Shown here: piece by piece, positions 13,086-22,257 of the stretch | Numbering within the stretch: the stretch's first letter is position 1 | Layout of the letters: each line of letters begins with the position of its first letter | Assembly: GCF_021168555.1 (NCBI RefSeq) | Contig: NZ_JAJOZS010000018.1 | Span: forward strand, 1-64,000 | Source of the DNA: Stenotrophomonas sp. MMGLT7 | Lineage (GTDB): Bacteria > Pseudomonadota > Gammaproteobacteria > Xanthomonadales > Xanthomonadaceae | Length of the DNA: 64,000 bases | Direction: 5' to 3' | Position numbers and translations under genes: made by a program | The notes under the pieces: generated by a model | Told to the model about the DNA's origin: nothing | What the model saw: only the letters and a program-made list of their open reading frames with translations | Database searches by the model: none

Positions 13086-13324
13086 TTGTCGAAATCCGCC
13101 TTGATCGGTGCCTGCCGGCCGCGCCCGGTCATCTCCGGGTCGCAGCGGCGATCGTACATCCCGGACATCCCGGCCGGGTGCGGCGGCCCCGGTTCGCGGC
13201 CGACCTGGCACTCGGGCAGGTCGGCCGGATGCCGGCCGGCGTCCTCGCGCCAATCGGTCGAGGCGCAGCCGCCCGACATCGCCGTCATCGCCGCCGCCCG
13301 CAAAGCCGTGGTCACTGGATTCAT
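13082..13324 (-). CDS. Small lipoprotein-like protein of unknown function
   Basis: An 80-aa product not recognised by family. It begins MNPVTTALRAAAMTAMSGGCAS, a short export-type segment ending at a Cys that could be lipidated, although SGGC is a poor lipobox. The mature part (STDWREDAGRHPADLPECQ) resembles the second small gene at 14918-15196: both have GGCAST-W, an Asp/Glu pair, and a Cys before basic residues. It is translationally coupled to hslR (ATGA overlap). A real gene is likely because of the coupling and the similar partner. Confidence 0.6.
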   Translation of the reverse strand: MNPVTTALRAAAMTAMSGGCASTDWREDAGRHPADLPECQVGREPGPPHPAGMSGMYDRRCDPEMTGRGRQAPIKADFDK

Positions 13325-13403
13325 GCGATCTCCCTGCCGGGAAACACCCGGACTACGCCAACACAATGGTAGTGTGCCGGTCCCCAGACGACGTGACCGG
13401 CGC

Positions 13404-14843
13404 ATGCAGTCCAGCACAGGAAACCTGACCGAAGGACCGATCGGACGCAGCCTGCTGCTGTTCTCGCTGCCGATTCTCGCCGGCAACGTCGCACAGTCGC
13501 TGAACGGCTCGGTCAATGCGGTCTGGGTCGGGCGCTACCTGGGCGAGGCGGCGCTGACCGCCACGGCCAACGCCAACAACATCCTGTTCTTCCTGCTCGG
13601 TTCGGTATTCGGCATCGGCATGGCCTCGAGCATCCTGATCGGCCAGGCCATGGGCGCCGGCGACATCGCCCGGGCGCGGCGGGTGATGGGCAGCAGCGCC
13701 AGCTTCTTCATCGGCATCTCGGTGGTCGTCGCCCTGGCCGGCTGGCTGCTGGCCCCCCGGCTGCTGGCGGCCATGGGCACGCCGGCGGCGTCGCTGCCGC
13801 TGGCCGTGGCCTACCTGCGGGTGATCTTCCTGGCGATGCCGGTGCTGTACGCGTTCGCGTTCCTGTCGGCGGCGCTGCGCGGTGCCGGCGACTCGCGCAC
13901 CCCGTTCCGCTTCCTGATGCTGTCGGTGCTGCTGGACATCGGCTTCAACCCGCTGCTGATCTTCGGCCTCGGCCCGCTGCCGCGGCTGGGCATCGCCGGC
14001 GCCGCCTGGGCCACGCTGTTCGCGCAGGTGCTGTCGCTGGCCGCGCTGCTGCTCTACCTGCGCCACAAGCGCCACGTGCTGTGGCTGGGTCGCCGCGACG
14101 CGGCGCTGTTCAGGCCCGACCTGCAGATCCTGCGCGCGCTGGTGGTCAAGGGCGTGCCGATGGGCCTGCAGATGGTGCTGATCTCGCTGGCGATGCTGGC
14201 GATGATGACCATGGTCAACGGCTACGGCACCCACACCGCCGCCGCCTACGGCGCCGCCCTGCAGCTGTGGACCTACGTGCAGATGCCGGCGATGGCGATC
14301 GGCGCGGCCTGCTCGTCGATGGCCGCGCAGAACGTGGGCGCCAACCGCTGGGACCGGGTGTCGGCCACCGCCGGCTACGGCGTGCTGTTCAACTTCCTGC
14401 TGACCGGCGCGCTGATCGCGCCGCTGATCCTGCTCGACCGCTGGACGCTGGCGCTGTTCCTGCCCGCCGGCAGCGAGGCGCTGGAGATCGCCCGCCACCT
14501 CAACCACATCGCGGTGTGGTCGTTCCTGTTCTTCGGCGTGACCTTCGTGATCTCCGGCGTGGTCCGTTCCACCGGCGCGGTGATCCCGCCGCTGGTGATC
14601 CTGGCGATCTCGCTGTGGGGCATCCGCGTCCCGTTCGCCGAGATGCTGCAGCCGACGCTGGGCGCCGACGCGGTGTGGTGGAGCTTCCCCACCAGCGCGG
14701 TGTGCGCGATGCTGATGTCGATGGCCTACTACCGCTGGGGCCGCTGGCGCCGCGCGCACATGCTGGCCGGGCCGGAAACGGTGGCGGTGCCGGCCGAGGT
14801 GCCGGCCACGCCGCCGTCGCCGGTGGCCGACCCGGGCAAGTAG
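13404..14843 (+). CDS. MATE family multidrug/Na+ efflux transporter
   Basis: Inner-membrane exporter of 479 aa with about twelve predicted transmembrane segments. The two-fold MATE repeat is visible: GPIGRSLLLFSLPILAGNVAQ opens the first half and DLQILRALVVKGVPMGLQMV the second, each followed by family-typical Gly/Ala-rich helices (LSAALRGAGDSRTPF; GAACSSMAAQNVGANRWDR). The C-terminal tail after the last helix is Pro/Val-rich and unusual in composition but short. Divergent from the hslR unit. The substrate cannot be predicted. Confidence 0.92.
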   Translation: MQSSTGNLTEGPIGRSLLLFSLPILAGNVAQSLNGSVNAVWVGRYLGEAALTATANANNILFFLLGSVFGIGMASSILIGQAMGAGDIARARRVMGSSASFFIGISVVVALAGWLLAPRLLAAMGTPAASLPLAVAYLRVIFLAMPVLYAFAFLSAALRGAGDSRTPFRFLMLSVLLDIGFNPLLIFGLGPLPRLGIAGAAWATLFAQVLSLAALLLYLRHKRHVLWLGRRDAALFRPDLQILRALVVKGVPMGLQMVLISLAMLAMMTMVNGYGTHTAAAYGAALQLWTYVQMPAMAIGAACSSMAAQNVGANRWDRVSATAGYGVLFNFLLTGALIAPLILLDRWTLALFLPAGSEALEIARHLNHIAVWSFLFFGVTFVISGVVRSTGAVIPPLVILAISLWGIRVPFAEMLQPTLGADAVWWSFPTSAVCAMLMSMAYYRWGRWRRAHMLAGPETVAVPAEVPATPPSPVADPGK

Positions 14844-14917
14844 CGAGTCCGCCTGCCGGCCCCGCCCCTGCGGCAGCGGCGGGCAAAGCAGGGCTGACGG
14901 CCCCGAGCCGCCTGCGC

Positions 14918-15196
14918 TCAGCGCCCGGAACCGGGGCCGCGCCGGGGAAGCAGCTCCACTTCCACCGAGCGGTCGTAGTAGCGCTGGCAGTCGCGGCTCA
15001 CGTAGGCATCGCGGTGGCGCTGGCGGGCCTCGCCATCGGCCTTGTCCGGCAGCACGCCGGCGGCGGCGTCCGAGGCCTGCCGCTGGCAATGGTAGGGAAT
15101 GCCGGCATTCGGGTCGTCGCCCCAGCCGGTGCTGGCGCATCCGCCGCACAGCGAAGCGGACCCGAGCACGATCGCGGAAACCAGGCCTCGGTGCAT
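14918..15196 (-). CDS. Small secreted/lipoprotein-like protein of unknown function
   Basis: A 92-aa product. MHRGLVSAIVLGSASLCGGCAS reads as a signal peptide with Cys at its end. The mature region (TGWGDDPNAGIPYHCQ...) has two further Cys residues and basic C-terminal sequence (VELLPRRGPGSGR). It resembles the 80-aa protein encoded at 13082-13324 around GGCAST-W. No domain recognised. It lies just downstream of the rplS operon terminator on the same strand. Confidence 0.6.
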   Translation of the reverse strand: MHRGLVSAIVLGSASLCGGCASTGWGDDPNAGIPYHCQRQASDAAAGVLPDKADGEARQRHRDAYVSRDCQRYYDRSVEVELLPRRGPGSGR

Positions 15197-15277
15197 CGAC
15201 CGTCTCTCTCATCGGGGAACCGGCGCCAGTGTGCCGCAGGCCGCGCCAGGCCGCCACGGTCGCGATGTCGCCGCGCA

Positions 15278-15306
15278 CAAAGCAAACGGCCGCCCGAAGG
15301 CGGCCG
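15278..15306 (-). terminator. Terminator of the rpsP-rimM-trmD-rplS operon
   Basis: On the minus strand, CGGCCGCC-TTCG-GGCGGCCG (15306-15287) is followed by TTTGCTTT (15286-15279). An 8-bp GC stem with a UUCG tetraloop, 37 bases after the rplS stop. Confidence 0.8.
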
Positions 15307-15342
15307 TCCGTCGCAGCGACCCGGAGGCCGTCGCGGTGTCGC

Positions 15343-15747
15343 TTACTCGGCCTTGGCGGCCAGGCGCGCGGCCTTGGCCTGCGCAGCGGCGGCCAGGTCT
15401 TCCTTGATGCGGGCAGCCTTACCTTCCAGGCCACGCAGGTAGTACAGCTTGCCGGCGCGGACCTTGCCGCGGCGCTTCACCTCGACCGAGTCGATGATGG
15501 CGCTGTGGGTCTGGAACACGCGCTCGACGCCGTAGCCGTGCGAGATCTTGCGCACGGTGAAGGCGGAGTTCAGGCCGGCGTTCTTGGTGCCGATGACGAC
15601 GCCTTCGTAGGCCTGCACGCGCTCGCGGTTGCCTTCCTTCACCTTCACGTTGACGACGACGGTGTCACCCTGGCTGAACTTCGGCAGTTCGCGGGAGATC
15701 TGGGCGGATTCGAAGTCCGAGAGGATGGTCTTGTTCAGCTTGCTCAT
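15343..15747 (-). CDS. rplS: 50S ribosomal protein L19
   Basis: Large-subunit ribosomal protein at the 30S-50S interface, 134 aa. [39 protein letters not shown] and [20 protein letters not shown] are diagnostic of L19. The C-terminus has the Ala/Lys-rich extension ([16 protein letters not shown]) common in xanthomonads. It is the last gene of the rpsP cluster but lies 312 bases from trmD, so it may have its own promoter. Confidence 0.97.
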   Translation of the reverse strand: MSKLNKTILSDFESAQISRELPKFSQGDTVVVNVKVKEGNRERVQAYEGVVIGTKNAGLNSAFTVRKISHGYGVERVFQTHSAIIDSVEVKRRGKVRAGKLYYLRGLEGKAARIKEDLAAAAQAKAARLAAKAE

Positions 15748-16059
15748 GGTTGCACCGATATCTTGTTCGGGTGGGCGTGTCGTTCGACAACGTGGGCTCA
15801 TGCAGTCACCGGACTGTGCTGCACGTTTGTTGTAGGAGTCCGCAACCGGCCGCAAGGCCCGATGGGAATCCCGCATGATAGCCGAAGTTCGTGCCGTTGC
15901 GCCAGGGGCGGGGCGACGGAGACCTTCGCGGCGATGGGCCGGCCAGCGCAAGGCCGGATGTTCGACGATTCGCCGGCCTGCCGGGGCGCTTGCGGGCCAA
16001 GAAGCGGCGAGAACATGGATTGCGCGGACGGACGGACGGCTTGCGCCGCCCCGCACTCG
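15748..16059. other. 312-bp gap between trmD and rplS
   Basis: No credible gene. Sequence contains a partly palindromic stretch at about 15828-15870 (TTGTAGGAGTCCGCAACCGGCCGCAAGG) that resembles a decayed REP half. A promoter for rplS may lie here, but I see no clear -35/-10 pair. The gap is longer than usual for this operon. Confidence 0.5.
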
Positions 16060-16818
16060 CTAGGGAGCGGAATCTCCCGAGAGAGCCTGCCGCGCCTGCT
16101 CCAGCAGCGCGCGGTCGGCCTTGGACAACTGCTCCTCGTGCAGCAGGTCCGGCCGCCGCAGCCAGGTACGCAGCAGCGACTGCTGCCGCCGCCAGCGCGC
16201 GATGGCGGCATGGTTGCCCGAGCGCAGCACCTCGGGCACCTCGCCCAGCTCGTGGCTGGCCGGATGGCTGTAGTGCGGGCAGTCCAGCAGGCCCTCCGGC
16301 CCCTCGAAACTGTCCTGCTCGGCCGACTCGGCATCGCCCAGCGCGCCCTCCTGCAACCGGGTGACCGCATCGACGATCACCGCCGCGCCCAGCTCGCCGC
16401 CGGACAGCACGTAGTCGCCGATGGAGATCTCCTCGTCCACCTCGGCCGCCAGCAGGCGCTCGTCCACGCCCTCGTAGCGGCCGCACAGCAACACCAGCCG
16501 CGGCAGCGCCGCCAGCTCGCGGACCTTGGCCTGGGTCAGCGGCCGTCCCTGCGGGCTGAGGTAGATCACCGGCGCCGGCTGCGGGTCGGCCGCACGTACC
16601 GCCGCCAGGCAGGCACGCAATGGCTCGATCAGCATCACCATGCCGGGCCCGCCGCCGAACGGGCGGTCGTCGACGCGGCGGTAGTTGCCCTGAGCGTAGT
16701 CGCGCGGGCTCCACCCTTTCAGCGCCAGCAGGCCGCGCTCGCGCGCCCGCCCGACCACGCCGAATGCCGCGCACTGGTCGATGAACTCGGGAAACAGGCT
16801 GACGACGTCGATGCGCAT
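16060..16818 (-). CDS. trmD: tRNA (guanine-N1-)-methyltransferase TrmD
   Basis: Methylates G37 of tRNAs read with a G at position 36, preventing +1 frameshifting. 252 aa with the SPOUT trefoil knot motifs: [38 protein letters not shown] and [14 protein letters not shown]. The ATG at 16818 begins the standard MRIDV start. The bases directly upstream are a GGGATTC heptad array rather than a Shine-Dalgarno sequence, so initiation may be unusual. Third gene of the rpsP cluster. Confidence 0.97.
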   Translation of the reverse strand: MRIDVVSLFPEFIDQCAAFGVVGRARERGLLALKGWSPRDYAQGNYRRVDDRPFGGGPGMVMLIEPLRACLAAVRAADPQPAPVIYLSPQGRPLTQAKVRELAALPRLVLLCGRYEGVDERLLAAEVDEEISIGDYVLSGGELGAAVIVDAVTRLQEGALGDAESAEQDSFEGPEGLLDCPHYSHPASHELGEVPEVLRSGNHAAIARWRRQQSLLRTWLRRPDLLHEEQLSKADRALLEQARQALSGDSAP

Positions 16819-16821
16819 CGG

Positions 16822-16844
16822 TTCGGGGATTCGGGATTCGGGAT
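16822..16844. repeat. GGGATTC heptad array abutting the trmD start codon
   Basis: Two complete GGGATTC units (16826-16839) with partial flanking units, ending 4 bases before the trmD ATG. On the transcript it reads as repeated GAAUCCC and replaces the ribosome-binding region. Confidence 0.75.
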
Positions 16845-16947
16845 GGACAGCCTGCGGCTGTCGAAAGGCGTTCGGAATTCGTTGAGAGGCTAGCAGGCTT
16901 GCGCTCTGTCGATCCCGGGCGTTCTTCGACGCACGCGCAGAGCGACC

Positions 16948-17015
16948 GTAGGAGCGACTTCAGTCGCGATGGAGCTCTACCGGCAAGGCCTCATCGCGAC
17001 TGAAGTCGCTCCTAC
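16948..17015. repeat. GTAG-type REP pair (REPIN), copy 2
   Basis: GTAGGAGCGACTTCAGTCGC starts at 16948 and its inverse ends at 17015. It sits between rimM and trmD, inside what is normally one transcript. Confidence 0.9.
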
Positions 17016-17039
17016 AGAGACCAGACCTTGGGCAGGCGC

Positions 17040-17555
17040 TCAGAACTCCGGATCCCAGTCCACCACGATGCCGTCGCCGCCGAAATCCACCGACTTGACG
17101 AAATCCGGCTGCACGAACGGGATCAGCCGCTCGCGATCGCCGCGCACCACCAGCACGTCGTTGGCACCGGTGGAGAACAGGTGCGAGACGGTGCCGAGGG
17201 ACCGGCCCTCGGTCGTGCGCACGTCCAGCCCTTCCAGGTCGACCCAGTAGTACTCGTCCGGCGCCGGCGGCGGCAGCGCGCTGCGGGGCACGTAGATCTC
17301 GGTGCCGCGCAGGGCCTCGACCTGGTCGCGCTCGGCGACGCCGGGGAAGCTCGCCACCAGGTGCTTGCCGGAGTCGCGTCCACGCGCGCCGGACAGCTCG
17401 GTTTCCTGGCCGGAGGGGCTGCGCAGGATCCATGGCTGGTAGCGGAAGATCGCCGCGCGCGGCTCGGTCCAGGACTCGAGCTTGAGCTCGCCGCGTACGC
17501 CGAAGGCGCCGACCACCCTGCCCAGCAGGATGCGGCGCCCGCTATCGTTGCTCAT
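17040..17555 (-). CDS. rimM: 16S rRNA maturation factor RimM
   Basis: Assists assembly of the 30S head domain through binding S19; 171 aa. The N-terminal RimM domain reads [19 protein letters not shown]. The PRC-barrel domain follows with [14 protein letters not shown] and [18 protein letters not shown], ending in [13 protein letters not shown], the classic RimM terminus. It lies 52 bases downstream of rpsP and 221 bases upstream of trmD; the latter gap holds REP copy 2 and heptads. Confidence 0.95.
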   Translation of the reverse strand: MSNDSGRRILLGRVVGAFGVRGELKLESWTEPRAAIFRYQPWILRSPSGQETELSGARGRDSGKHLVASFPGVAERDQVEALRGTEIYVPRSALPPPAPDEYYWVDLEGLDVRTTEGRSLGTVSHLFSTGANDVLVVRGDRERLIPFVQPDFVKSVDFGGDGIVVDWDPEF

Positions 17556-17607
17556 GTCGGCGGCATGCCAGCGAATCGGGCCGCGCCGACAGGCACGGCC
17601 CTGTGGA

Positions 17608-17868
17608 TCAGGCTGCGGTGGCCTGGGCCTTGGCCGCTTCCTTGTACAGGTTGCGGACCTTGTCGGTCAGCTGGGCGCCGTTGGCGACCCAATGGTCGAC
17701 GCGGGCCACGTCCAGCACGACGCGCTGCTCGGCACCCTGGGCGACCGGGTTGTAGTAGCCCACGCGCTCGATGTTGCGGCCGTCGCGCGCGCTGCGCACG
17801 TCGGTGACGATGATGTGGTAGAACGGACGCTTCTTGGCGCCGCCACGGGTCAGTCGGATCTTGACCAT
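17608..17868 (-). CDS. rpsP: 30S ribosomal protein S16
   Basis: Small-subunit protein, 86 aa, first gene of the rpsP-rimM-trmD-rplS operon. [19 protein letters not shown] and [15 protein letters not shown] are the family signature. The ATG at 17868 is the conserved start. The Ala-rich C-terminus ([11 protein letters not shown]) is typical of high-GC proteobacteria. Confidence 0.97.
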   Translation of the reverse strand: MVKIRLTRGGAKKRPFYHIIVTDVRSARDGRNIERVGYYNPVAQGAEQRVVLDVARVDHWVANGAQLTDKVRNLYKEAAKAQATAA

Positions 17869-17970
17869 TGCAGTGATTCCTGTGTTGCCCAGTCGCCAGG
17901 ATGGCGAGGTAAGCCTGCAAGTATAGGGCATCGCCGGTGCCGGGTAAAAGCCCCCGCCCCGTCCTGCCGC

Positions 17971-19005
17971 TCAGGGGCCGCGTGCCGCCGCCTCGGCGGC
18001 GCGGATCCGCTCCGGCGTCGGTGGATGGGTGGAGAGATAGCCGTCGATGCCCTGCCCGGCCCCCGAGTGCGCCTGCAGCCGGCGCATGATGCGGGCGAAC
18101 GCCGACGGATCGATCCCGCGCCGGCGCAGCAGTTCCAGCGCGTAGGCATCGGCCTCGCGTTCGTGGCCGCGCGAGTAGCCGCTCTTCAGCAACACCGTGG
18201 GGACCGCCACCGCCAGCGACGAGCCGGACACGTCGCCGAACGCCACGCCTGCCGCGACCACCACCGCCGAGCTCTCGATGGCCTGGCGCAGCCCGTGCCG
18301 GTGCACGTGATGGCCGGCCTCGTGGGCGAGCACGGCCAGCAGTTCGTCGTCGTCCCCGGCAAGCTGCGCCAGCGCATCGGTCAGGTAGATCCGTCCGTCC
18401 GGCAGGGCGAAGGCATTGGCTCCCAGCGAGGGGGCCCGCGCGAACCGCAGCCGCATCTGCCGGTACCGCGGCTCGCCGGCGACCAGCGCGGCGAAGCGCC
18501 CGCGCAGCTGCCGCTGCCGCGCGGGCGGAAGTCGGCTCGGCTGCAGCTGCATGCGTTCGAGCAGCGACACCACCTGATTGCTGACCTGCGCCTCCATCGC
18601 CGGCGGGATGCGCTCGGCCAGTTGCAGCGCCAGCCACGGCAGTCCCACCTTCAGCGCCAGCACGGCGCAGGCGACGGCGACCACGACCGCGGCGGCGATC
18701 GCCGCGCGCCGGCGCTCCAGCCAGTCGGCCCAGGCCTGCACGCGGCTGCGCGGTCGTACGAACCATTGCGCCAGCAGCGGCGAGTCCGCGCATTCGACCT
18801 GGCCGTGGCCGCGGCGCCGCAGCACCCGCGGCAGGTCGCCGAGGCGGTTGTCGATCTCGATCTCGGCCAGCGGCCACTCCACGGCCGTGCCGGCCACATC
18901 GACGATCCGCAGCACGCGCTCTCCGGGCACGTGCTCCAGCACGACCTCGTGGGCCTGGCTCGAACGGCCGTCGTACCAGCGCCCGGCGAGCTGCTGCGGG
19001 TTCAA
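17971..19005 (-). CDS. M48-family membrane metallopeptidase
   Basis: Predicted zinc protease of the inner membrane, 344 aa. Residues 228-232 form HEAGH (HExxH) and a downstream EREADAYALELL supplies the third zinc ligand. One transmembrane segment at about residues 102-122 separates a cytoplasmic N-terminal region from the peptidase domain, which would face the periplasm. The start is inferred as TTG at 19005, overlapping the stop of the upstream yjgN-like gene by four bases (TTGA); no in-frame ATG fits. Pairing of DUF898 and M48 genes is known in other proteobacteria. The substrate is unknown. Confidence 0.82.
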   Translation of the reverse strand: MNPQQLAGRWYDGRSSQAHEVVLEHVPGERVLRIVDVAGTAVEWPLAEIEIDNRLGDLPRVLRRRGHGQVECADSPLLAQWFVRPRSRVQAWADWLERRRAAIAAAVVVAVACAVLALKVGLPWLALQLAERIPPAMEAQVSNQVVSLLERMQLQPSRLPPARQRQLRGRFAALVAGEPRYRQMRLRFARAPSLGANAFALPDGRIYLTDALAQLAGDDDELLAVLAHEAGHHVHRHGLRQAIESSAVVVAAGVAFGDVSGSSLAVAVPTVLLKSGYSRGHEREADAYALELLRRRGIDPSAFARIMRRLQAHSGAGQGIDGYLSTHPPTPERIRAAEAAARGP

Positions 19006-20105
19006 AAGCCGATGTCCCCCATGATGTCCAGCGCATCGGCCAGCTCGGCACCGGCCGCGCCCTGCTCGCCCGCGACACTGGCCATGAAGCCGCCGACGCC
19101 ACCGCTGGCCAGCACTGCGAAATGACGGGCGCGATAGTGCGCCAGCCGCACGCGCGCCCAGGGCGTGGCCAGGCCCAGCGTGCACAGGATCGCGACCAGG
19201 TTGCTGGCGTAGATCCACAGCATGTCGCGCACCCGCAGCGTGCATTCGAAGCGGTGCCCTCCCTGCAGCCGGGTATTGCTCCACAGCAGGTTGGTATAGC
19301 GGGTGTGGACCAACGCCATCAGCGCGAACATGGACAGGTAGACGGCCAGCATCAGCACCACGATCATCGAGCCCAAGACCTGCTGCGCCGACCCAGCCTC
19401 CGCGCCGAGGACCTTGGCGCCCACCACCAGGCCGACCATCGCCACGACCATCAGCACCATCAGCGCGACGCCCGCGCCCAGCGCGATCAGGTAGGGAAGG
19501 TAGTAGCCACTGGCATCGCCGTGAAAGCGGAACGCCGCGCTGCCGAAGCGGTGGCCGTCGACCATGTACTGGTGCTGGCGCCTGCGCATCAGCGGGTACA
19601 GCAGCGAGCCGGTGATGGCCGAGAGGATGTTCCAGCCGAGGAACGGCCCGTAGGCCTCGCCGGCGGAGCCGACGAAACGGAAGCGCAGCCCGCGCCAGGC
19701 CGAGTAGCGCGCACGGAAGCGCAGGCTCAGGAACACGATCAGCGGCATGCACAGGAACAACGCCAGCGCCAGCAGCAGGTACAGCAACGGCAGGAAGTGC
19801 TGGCTCGCCACCAGCACGATCACCAGCGCGTAGGCGATCAGGCGCCCCTTCAGGATCCGCAGCGGATCGGCCAGGTACTCGAATGCCGAGCCGTCCACGC
19901 GGGTATTGCCGTAGAAGTAGCGCTCGCTGCGCACCTTGGCCCACGCCGAGTAGATGCCCAGGGTGAGGATGCTCAGCACCAGGTTGACGATCCAGATGCG
20001 GAAGTACTCGCCGGCGCGGCCATGGAACTGCGCCTGCAGGCGCACGGTTTCGGGAGCCGGCGGCGCGTCTTCCGCCAGCGATGACGATGAGGTGTGGTCC
20101 AGCAT
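19002..20105 (-). CDS. YjgN / DUF898 family inner-membrane protein
   Basis: Multi-pass membrane protein of 367 aa and unknown function. Four copies of the DUF898-type motif are visible: LGIYSAWAKVRSERYFYGNT, LRFRARYSAWRGLRFRF, LVHTRYTNLLWSNTRLQG and GLATPWARVRLAHYRARHF. Six or more hydrophobic helices separate them. The ATG at 20105 (MLDHTSSSSL) gives a short polar N-terminus. It is translationally coupled to the M48 peptidase downstream, so the two probably act together at the membrane. Confidence 0.87.
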   Translation of the reverse strand: MLDHTSSSSLAEDAPPAPETVRLQAQFHGRAGEYFRIWIVNLVLSILTLGIYSAWAKVRSERYFYGNTRVDGSAFEYLADPLRILKGRLIAYALVIVLVASQHFLPLLYLLLALALFLCMPLIVFLSLRFRARYSAWRGLRFRFVGSAGEAYGPFLGWNILSAITGSLLYPLMRRRQHQYMVDGHRFGSAAFRFHGDASGYYLPYLIALGAGVALMVLMVVAMVGLVVGAKVLGAEAGSAQQVLGSMIVVLMLAVYLSMFALMALVHTRYTNLLWSNTRLQGGHRFECTLRVRDMLWIYASNLVAILCTLGLATPWARVRLAHYRARHFAVLASGGVGGFMASVAGEQGAAGAELADALDIMGDIGF

Positions 20106-20267
20106 GGATGTCTCGGTTCCCCTGGGGCCGGCGGTGCGGCATGGTGCGGCGCTGGCTCGGACCGGATGGCGCATGGCGATGCCGGTCCTGGCTTCCCTTC
20201 CGGGCTTCCCCGCCCGGAGCCCGCCCATGTTAAACGACGAGGATGGCGAACACCGCGCCGGTGCCGC

Positions 20268-21065
20268 TCACAGCGGCTGCAGCGGCTGGGTTTCAAGTGC
20301 CCGCTGCAGCAATGCCGGCAGCTCCGGCGCCCGCGCCAGCGCATGCCCGTCGACCGAGTCGACCACCTGCTGGCCACGCGCGTTGCAGGCGAAGGCGGCC
20401 ACCTTCGCGCCCAGCAATTCCAGCGGGACCGGCTGGACGACCTGCGGCACGCCGAGCTCGTCCAGTCCCGCCTGCAGCAGCCGTTCCTGGGTGCCGCGCA
20501 GCGCCGGCCCCTGCGGCCAGATCACGCGCCGTCCATCCCAGAGCCCCAGGTTCCAGACCGTCCCCTCGACCACGCTGCCCTGCGGATCGACGAACAGCGC
20601 GTCGTCGAAACCGGCGGCCAGCGCCTGCCGTCGGTAGTGGAACAGCGGGAAGGTGCCGACGTGCTTGAGCCCGGGACTGTCGCGCACGAAGCCCAGCGAG
20701 CGCAGCCGCAGCGCCGGCGCCGGCAACGCCGAGGCCGGCGTCGCCGCGACCAGCAGGTCCGGCGCGACGGCGCGCAGCGGGTCGCGGAAGTCGAACCGGC
20801 GCGAGAACACCGTCACCCGCAGCGAGGCGTCGTCGTCGCCGAATGCCGCCAGTGCCGCGCGCAGGTCGGCGCGTACCCGGCGCTCGTCGAGATCCGTGCC
20901 GAACAGCGCCTGCGTTCCCTGCCGCAGGCGCTGCAGGTGCAGGTGCAGACCGCGCACCGCGCCGGCGCGGACCTGCATCGAGGTGAAGTGGCCGTAGTTG
21001 ACCAGCGCCGCCGCGGCCAGTGCCTCCGCATCGGCCGGATGGCCATTGCAGAGCAGCACGCTCAC
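20268..21065 (-). CDS. Class IV aminotransferase family protein (PabC-like aminodeoxychorismate lyase)
   Basis: PLP-dependent fold-type IV enzyme, 265 aa. [13 protein letters not shown] aligns with the PabC segment that carries the PLP lysine (GIKHLNRLEQ in E. coli), and [24 protein letters not shown] matches the following strand-turn. If PabC, it releases 4-aminobenzoate for folate synthesis. The GTF in place of NRLEQ leaves room for a D-amino acid or branched-chain aminotransferase instead. The start is GTG at 21065, overlapping the stop of the nitronate monooxygenase gene (GTGA). Confidence 0.75.
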   Translation of the reverse strand: MSVLLCNGHPADAEALAAAALVNYGHFTSMQVRAGAVRGLHLHLQRLRQGTQALFGTDLDERRVRADLRAALAAFGDDDASLRVTVFSRRFDFRDPLRAVAPDLLVAATPASALPAPALRLRSLGFVRDSPGLKHVGTFPLFHYRRQALAAGFDDALFVDPQGSVVEGTVWNLGLWDGRRVIWPQGPALRGTQERLLQAGLDELGVPQVVQPVPLELLGAKVAAFACNARGQQVVDSVDGHALARAPELPALLQRALETQPLQPL

Positions 21066-22132
21066 AGAAGCTCCTGTGCCTGCGCCCACCACGCCCGCAG
21101 CAGCGCCGCGGCCGGCTCGGCCCGGGCCAGCGTCGCCGACTGCCCGGCCCAGGCCTGCATCGCCGCCAGCCGGTTCTCGCGCGCGGCCTGCTGCCGCATC
21201 GGCGCGGTGAGGCCGCGCTGCACCGGGTACGGCCGCGGCGGTGGCGCCGACGGCGCGGCAGCCGCGCGCACGTAGTCGGTGGCCAGGGCGCGGCCGAGCC
21301 GGCCGGAGAAGGCCCGGGTCGGCCAGGTCGCCTCCGGCTCGGCCTCGGCCAGCGCGTCGGCCCAGGCCGGAGGCAGCGCGGCCTCGGGCGTGCGCAGCAG
21401 GCCGGTGCCGACCTGCACGGCGCTGGCGCCGAGCGTAAGCGCGGCGGCGATGCCGCGTCCATCGGCGATGCCGCCGGCGGCGACGACCGGGATGTCGAGG
21501 GCATCGGCCAGGCGCGGCAGCAGCGCGAACAGGCCGACCAGCTGGCGCTCGGCCGCATCGGCATCGAACGCGCCGCGGTGGCCGCCGGCCTCGAAACCCT
21601 GCGCGACCACGGCGTCGGCGCCGGCACTTTCGGCTGCGCGCGCTTCGGCCAGCGTCGTGGCGCAGGCGAACCAGGCGATGCCGGCCTGCTTGAGCCGCAG
21701 CACCTGGTCCGGACGGAACACCCCCATGATCGACGACGCCACGGCCGGACGGGCCTGCAGCAGCGCCTCGAACTGGGCGTCGAAGTCGGCCGGGCCGGCG
21801 TCGCCCGCCCCGGCCGGGACCTGCGGGCCCCATTGCGCCAGGAGGGCGCGGGTCGCGGCTTCGGCGGCGGCATCGCGGGCCGGCGGGGGATCGGGAACCC
21901 ACAGGTTGACCTGCGCCGGGCCATCGCTGCCGGCGCGGAACTGCGCCATCCAGCGCCCGATGTCCTCCGGCGCCGAGAGCACCGCGCCCATCGCACCCAT
22001 GCCGCCGGCATCGGCCACGGCGACCGAAAGCGGGACCGGGCAGGCCCCGGCCATCGGCCCGAGCAGGACCGGCAGGCGCAGGCCGAAGCGGCTGCAGAAG
22101 GAGGAAACGCGGGCCTGGATGTCGGCGTTCAT
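21062..22132 (-). CDS. Nitronate monooxygenase (2-nitropropane dioxygenase family)
   Basis: FMN-dependent TIM-barrel oxygenase, 356 aa. The FMN-binding features [33 protein letters not shown] with the catalytic-type His, [20 protein letters not shown] and [12 protein letters not shown] are all present. It detoxifies alkyl nitronates in characterised members, but many relatives have other substrates. The ATG at 22132 is chosen over an upstream one inside a repeat element. It is coupled to the PabC-like gene downstream; the functional link is unclear. Confidence 0.87.
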   Translation of the reverse strand: MNADIQARVSSFCSRFGLRLPVLLGPMAGACPVPLSVAVADAGGMGAMGAVLSAPEDIGRWMAQFRAGSDGPAQVNLWVPDPPPARDAAAEAATRALLAQWGPQVPAGAGDAGPADFDAQFEALLQARPAVASSIMGVFRPDQVLRLKQAGIAWFACATTLAEARAAESAGADAVVAQGFEAGGHRGAFDADAAERQLVGLFALLPRLADALDIPVVAAGGIADGRGIAAALTLGASAVQVGTGLLRTPEAALPPAWADALAEAEPEATWPTRAFSGRLGRALATDYVRAAAAPSAPPPRPYPVQRGLTAPMRQQAARENRLAAMQAWAGQSATLARAEPAAALLRAWWAQAQELL

Positions 22133-22197
22133 CGGCACGATGCATGGCGGCGCGGGGCGCACCGGCGGGCATTGTCGCTCACCCGCTCGCCCGCTCG

Positions 22198-22243
22198 CCC
22201 TCATCCGCCCTTCGGGCACCTTCTCCCGCAAGCGGGAGAAGGG
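22198..22243. repeat. Two-hairpin CTCATCC-type intergenic repeat, copy B
   Basis: CCCTCATCC, hairpin GCCCTTCGGGC, then ACCTTCTCCCGCAAGCGGGAGAAGG as a perfect second hairpin. It lies between ffh and the nitronate monooxygenase gene and could terminate ffh transcripts. Confidence 0.85.
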
Positions 22244-22257
22244 AAGAGCAGGCCCGC

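Noticed and set aside
12741-13403. N-terminal extension of the MATE protein
   Set aside because: The frame is open upstream, but it overlaps hslR and the small lipoprotein gene on the other strand and has no similarity to MATE N-termini; ATG at 13404 is the sound start.
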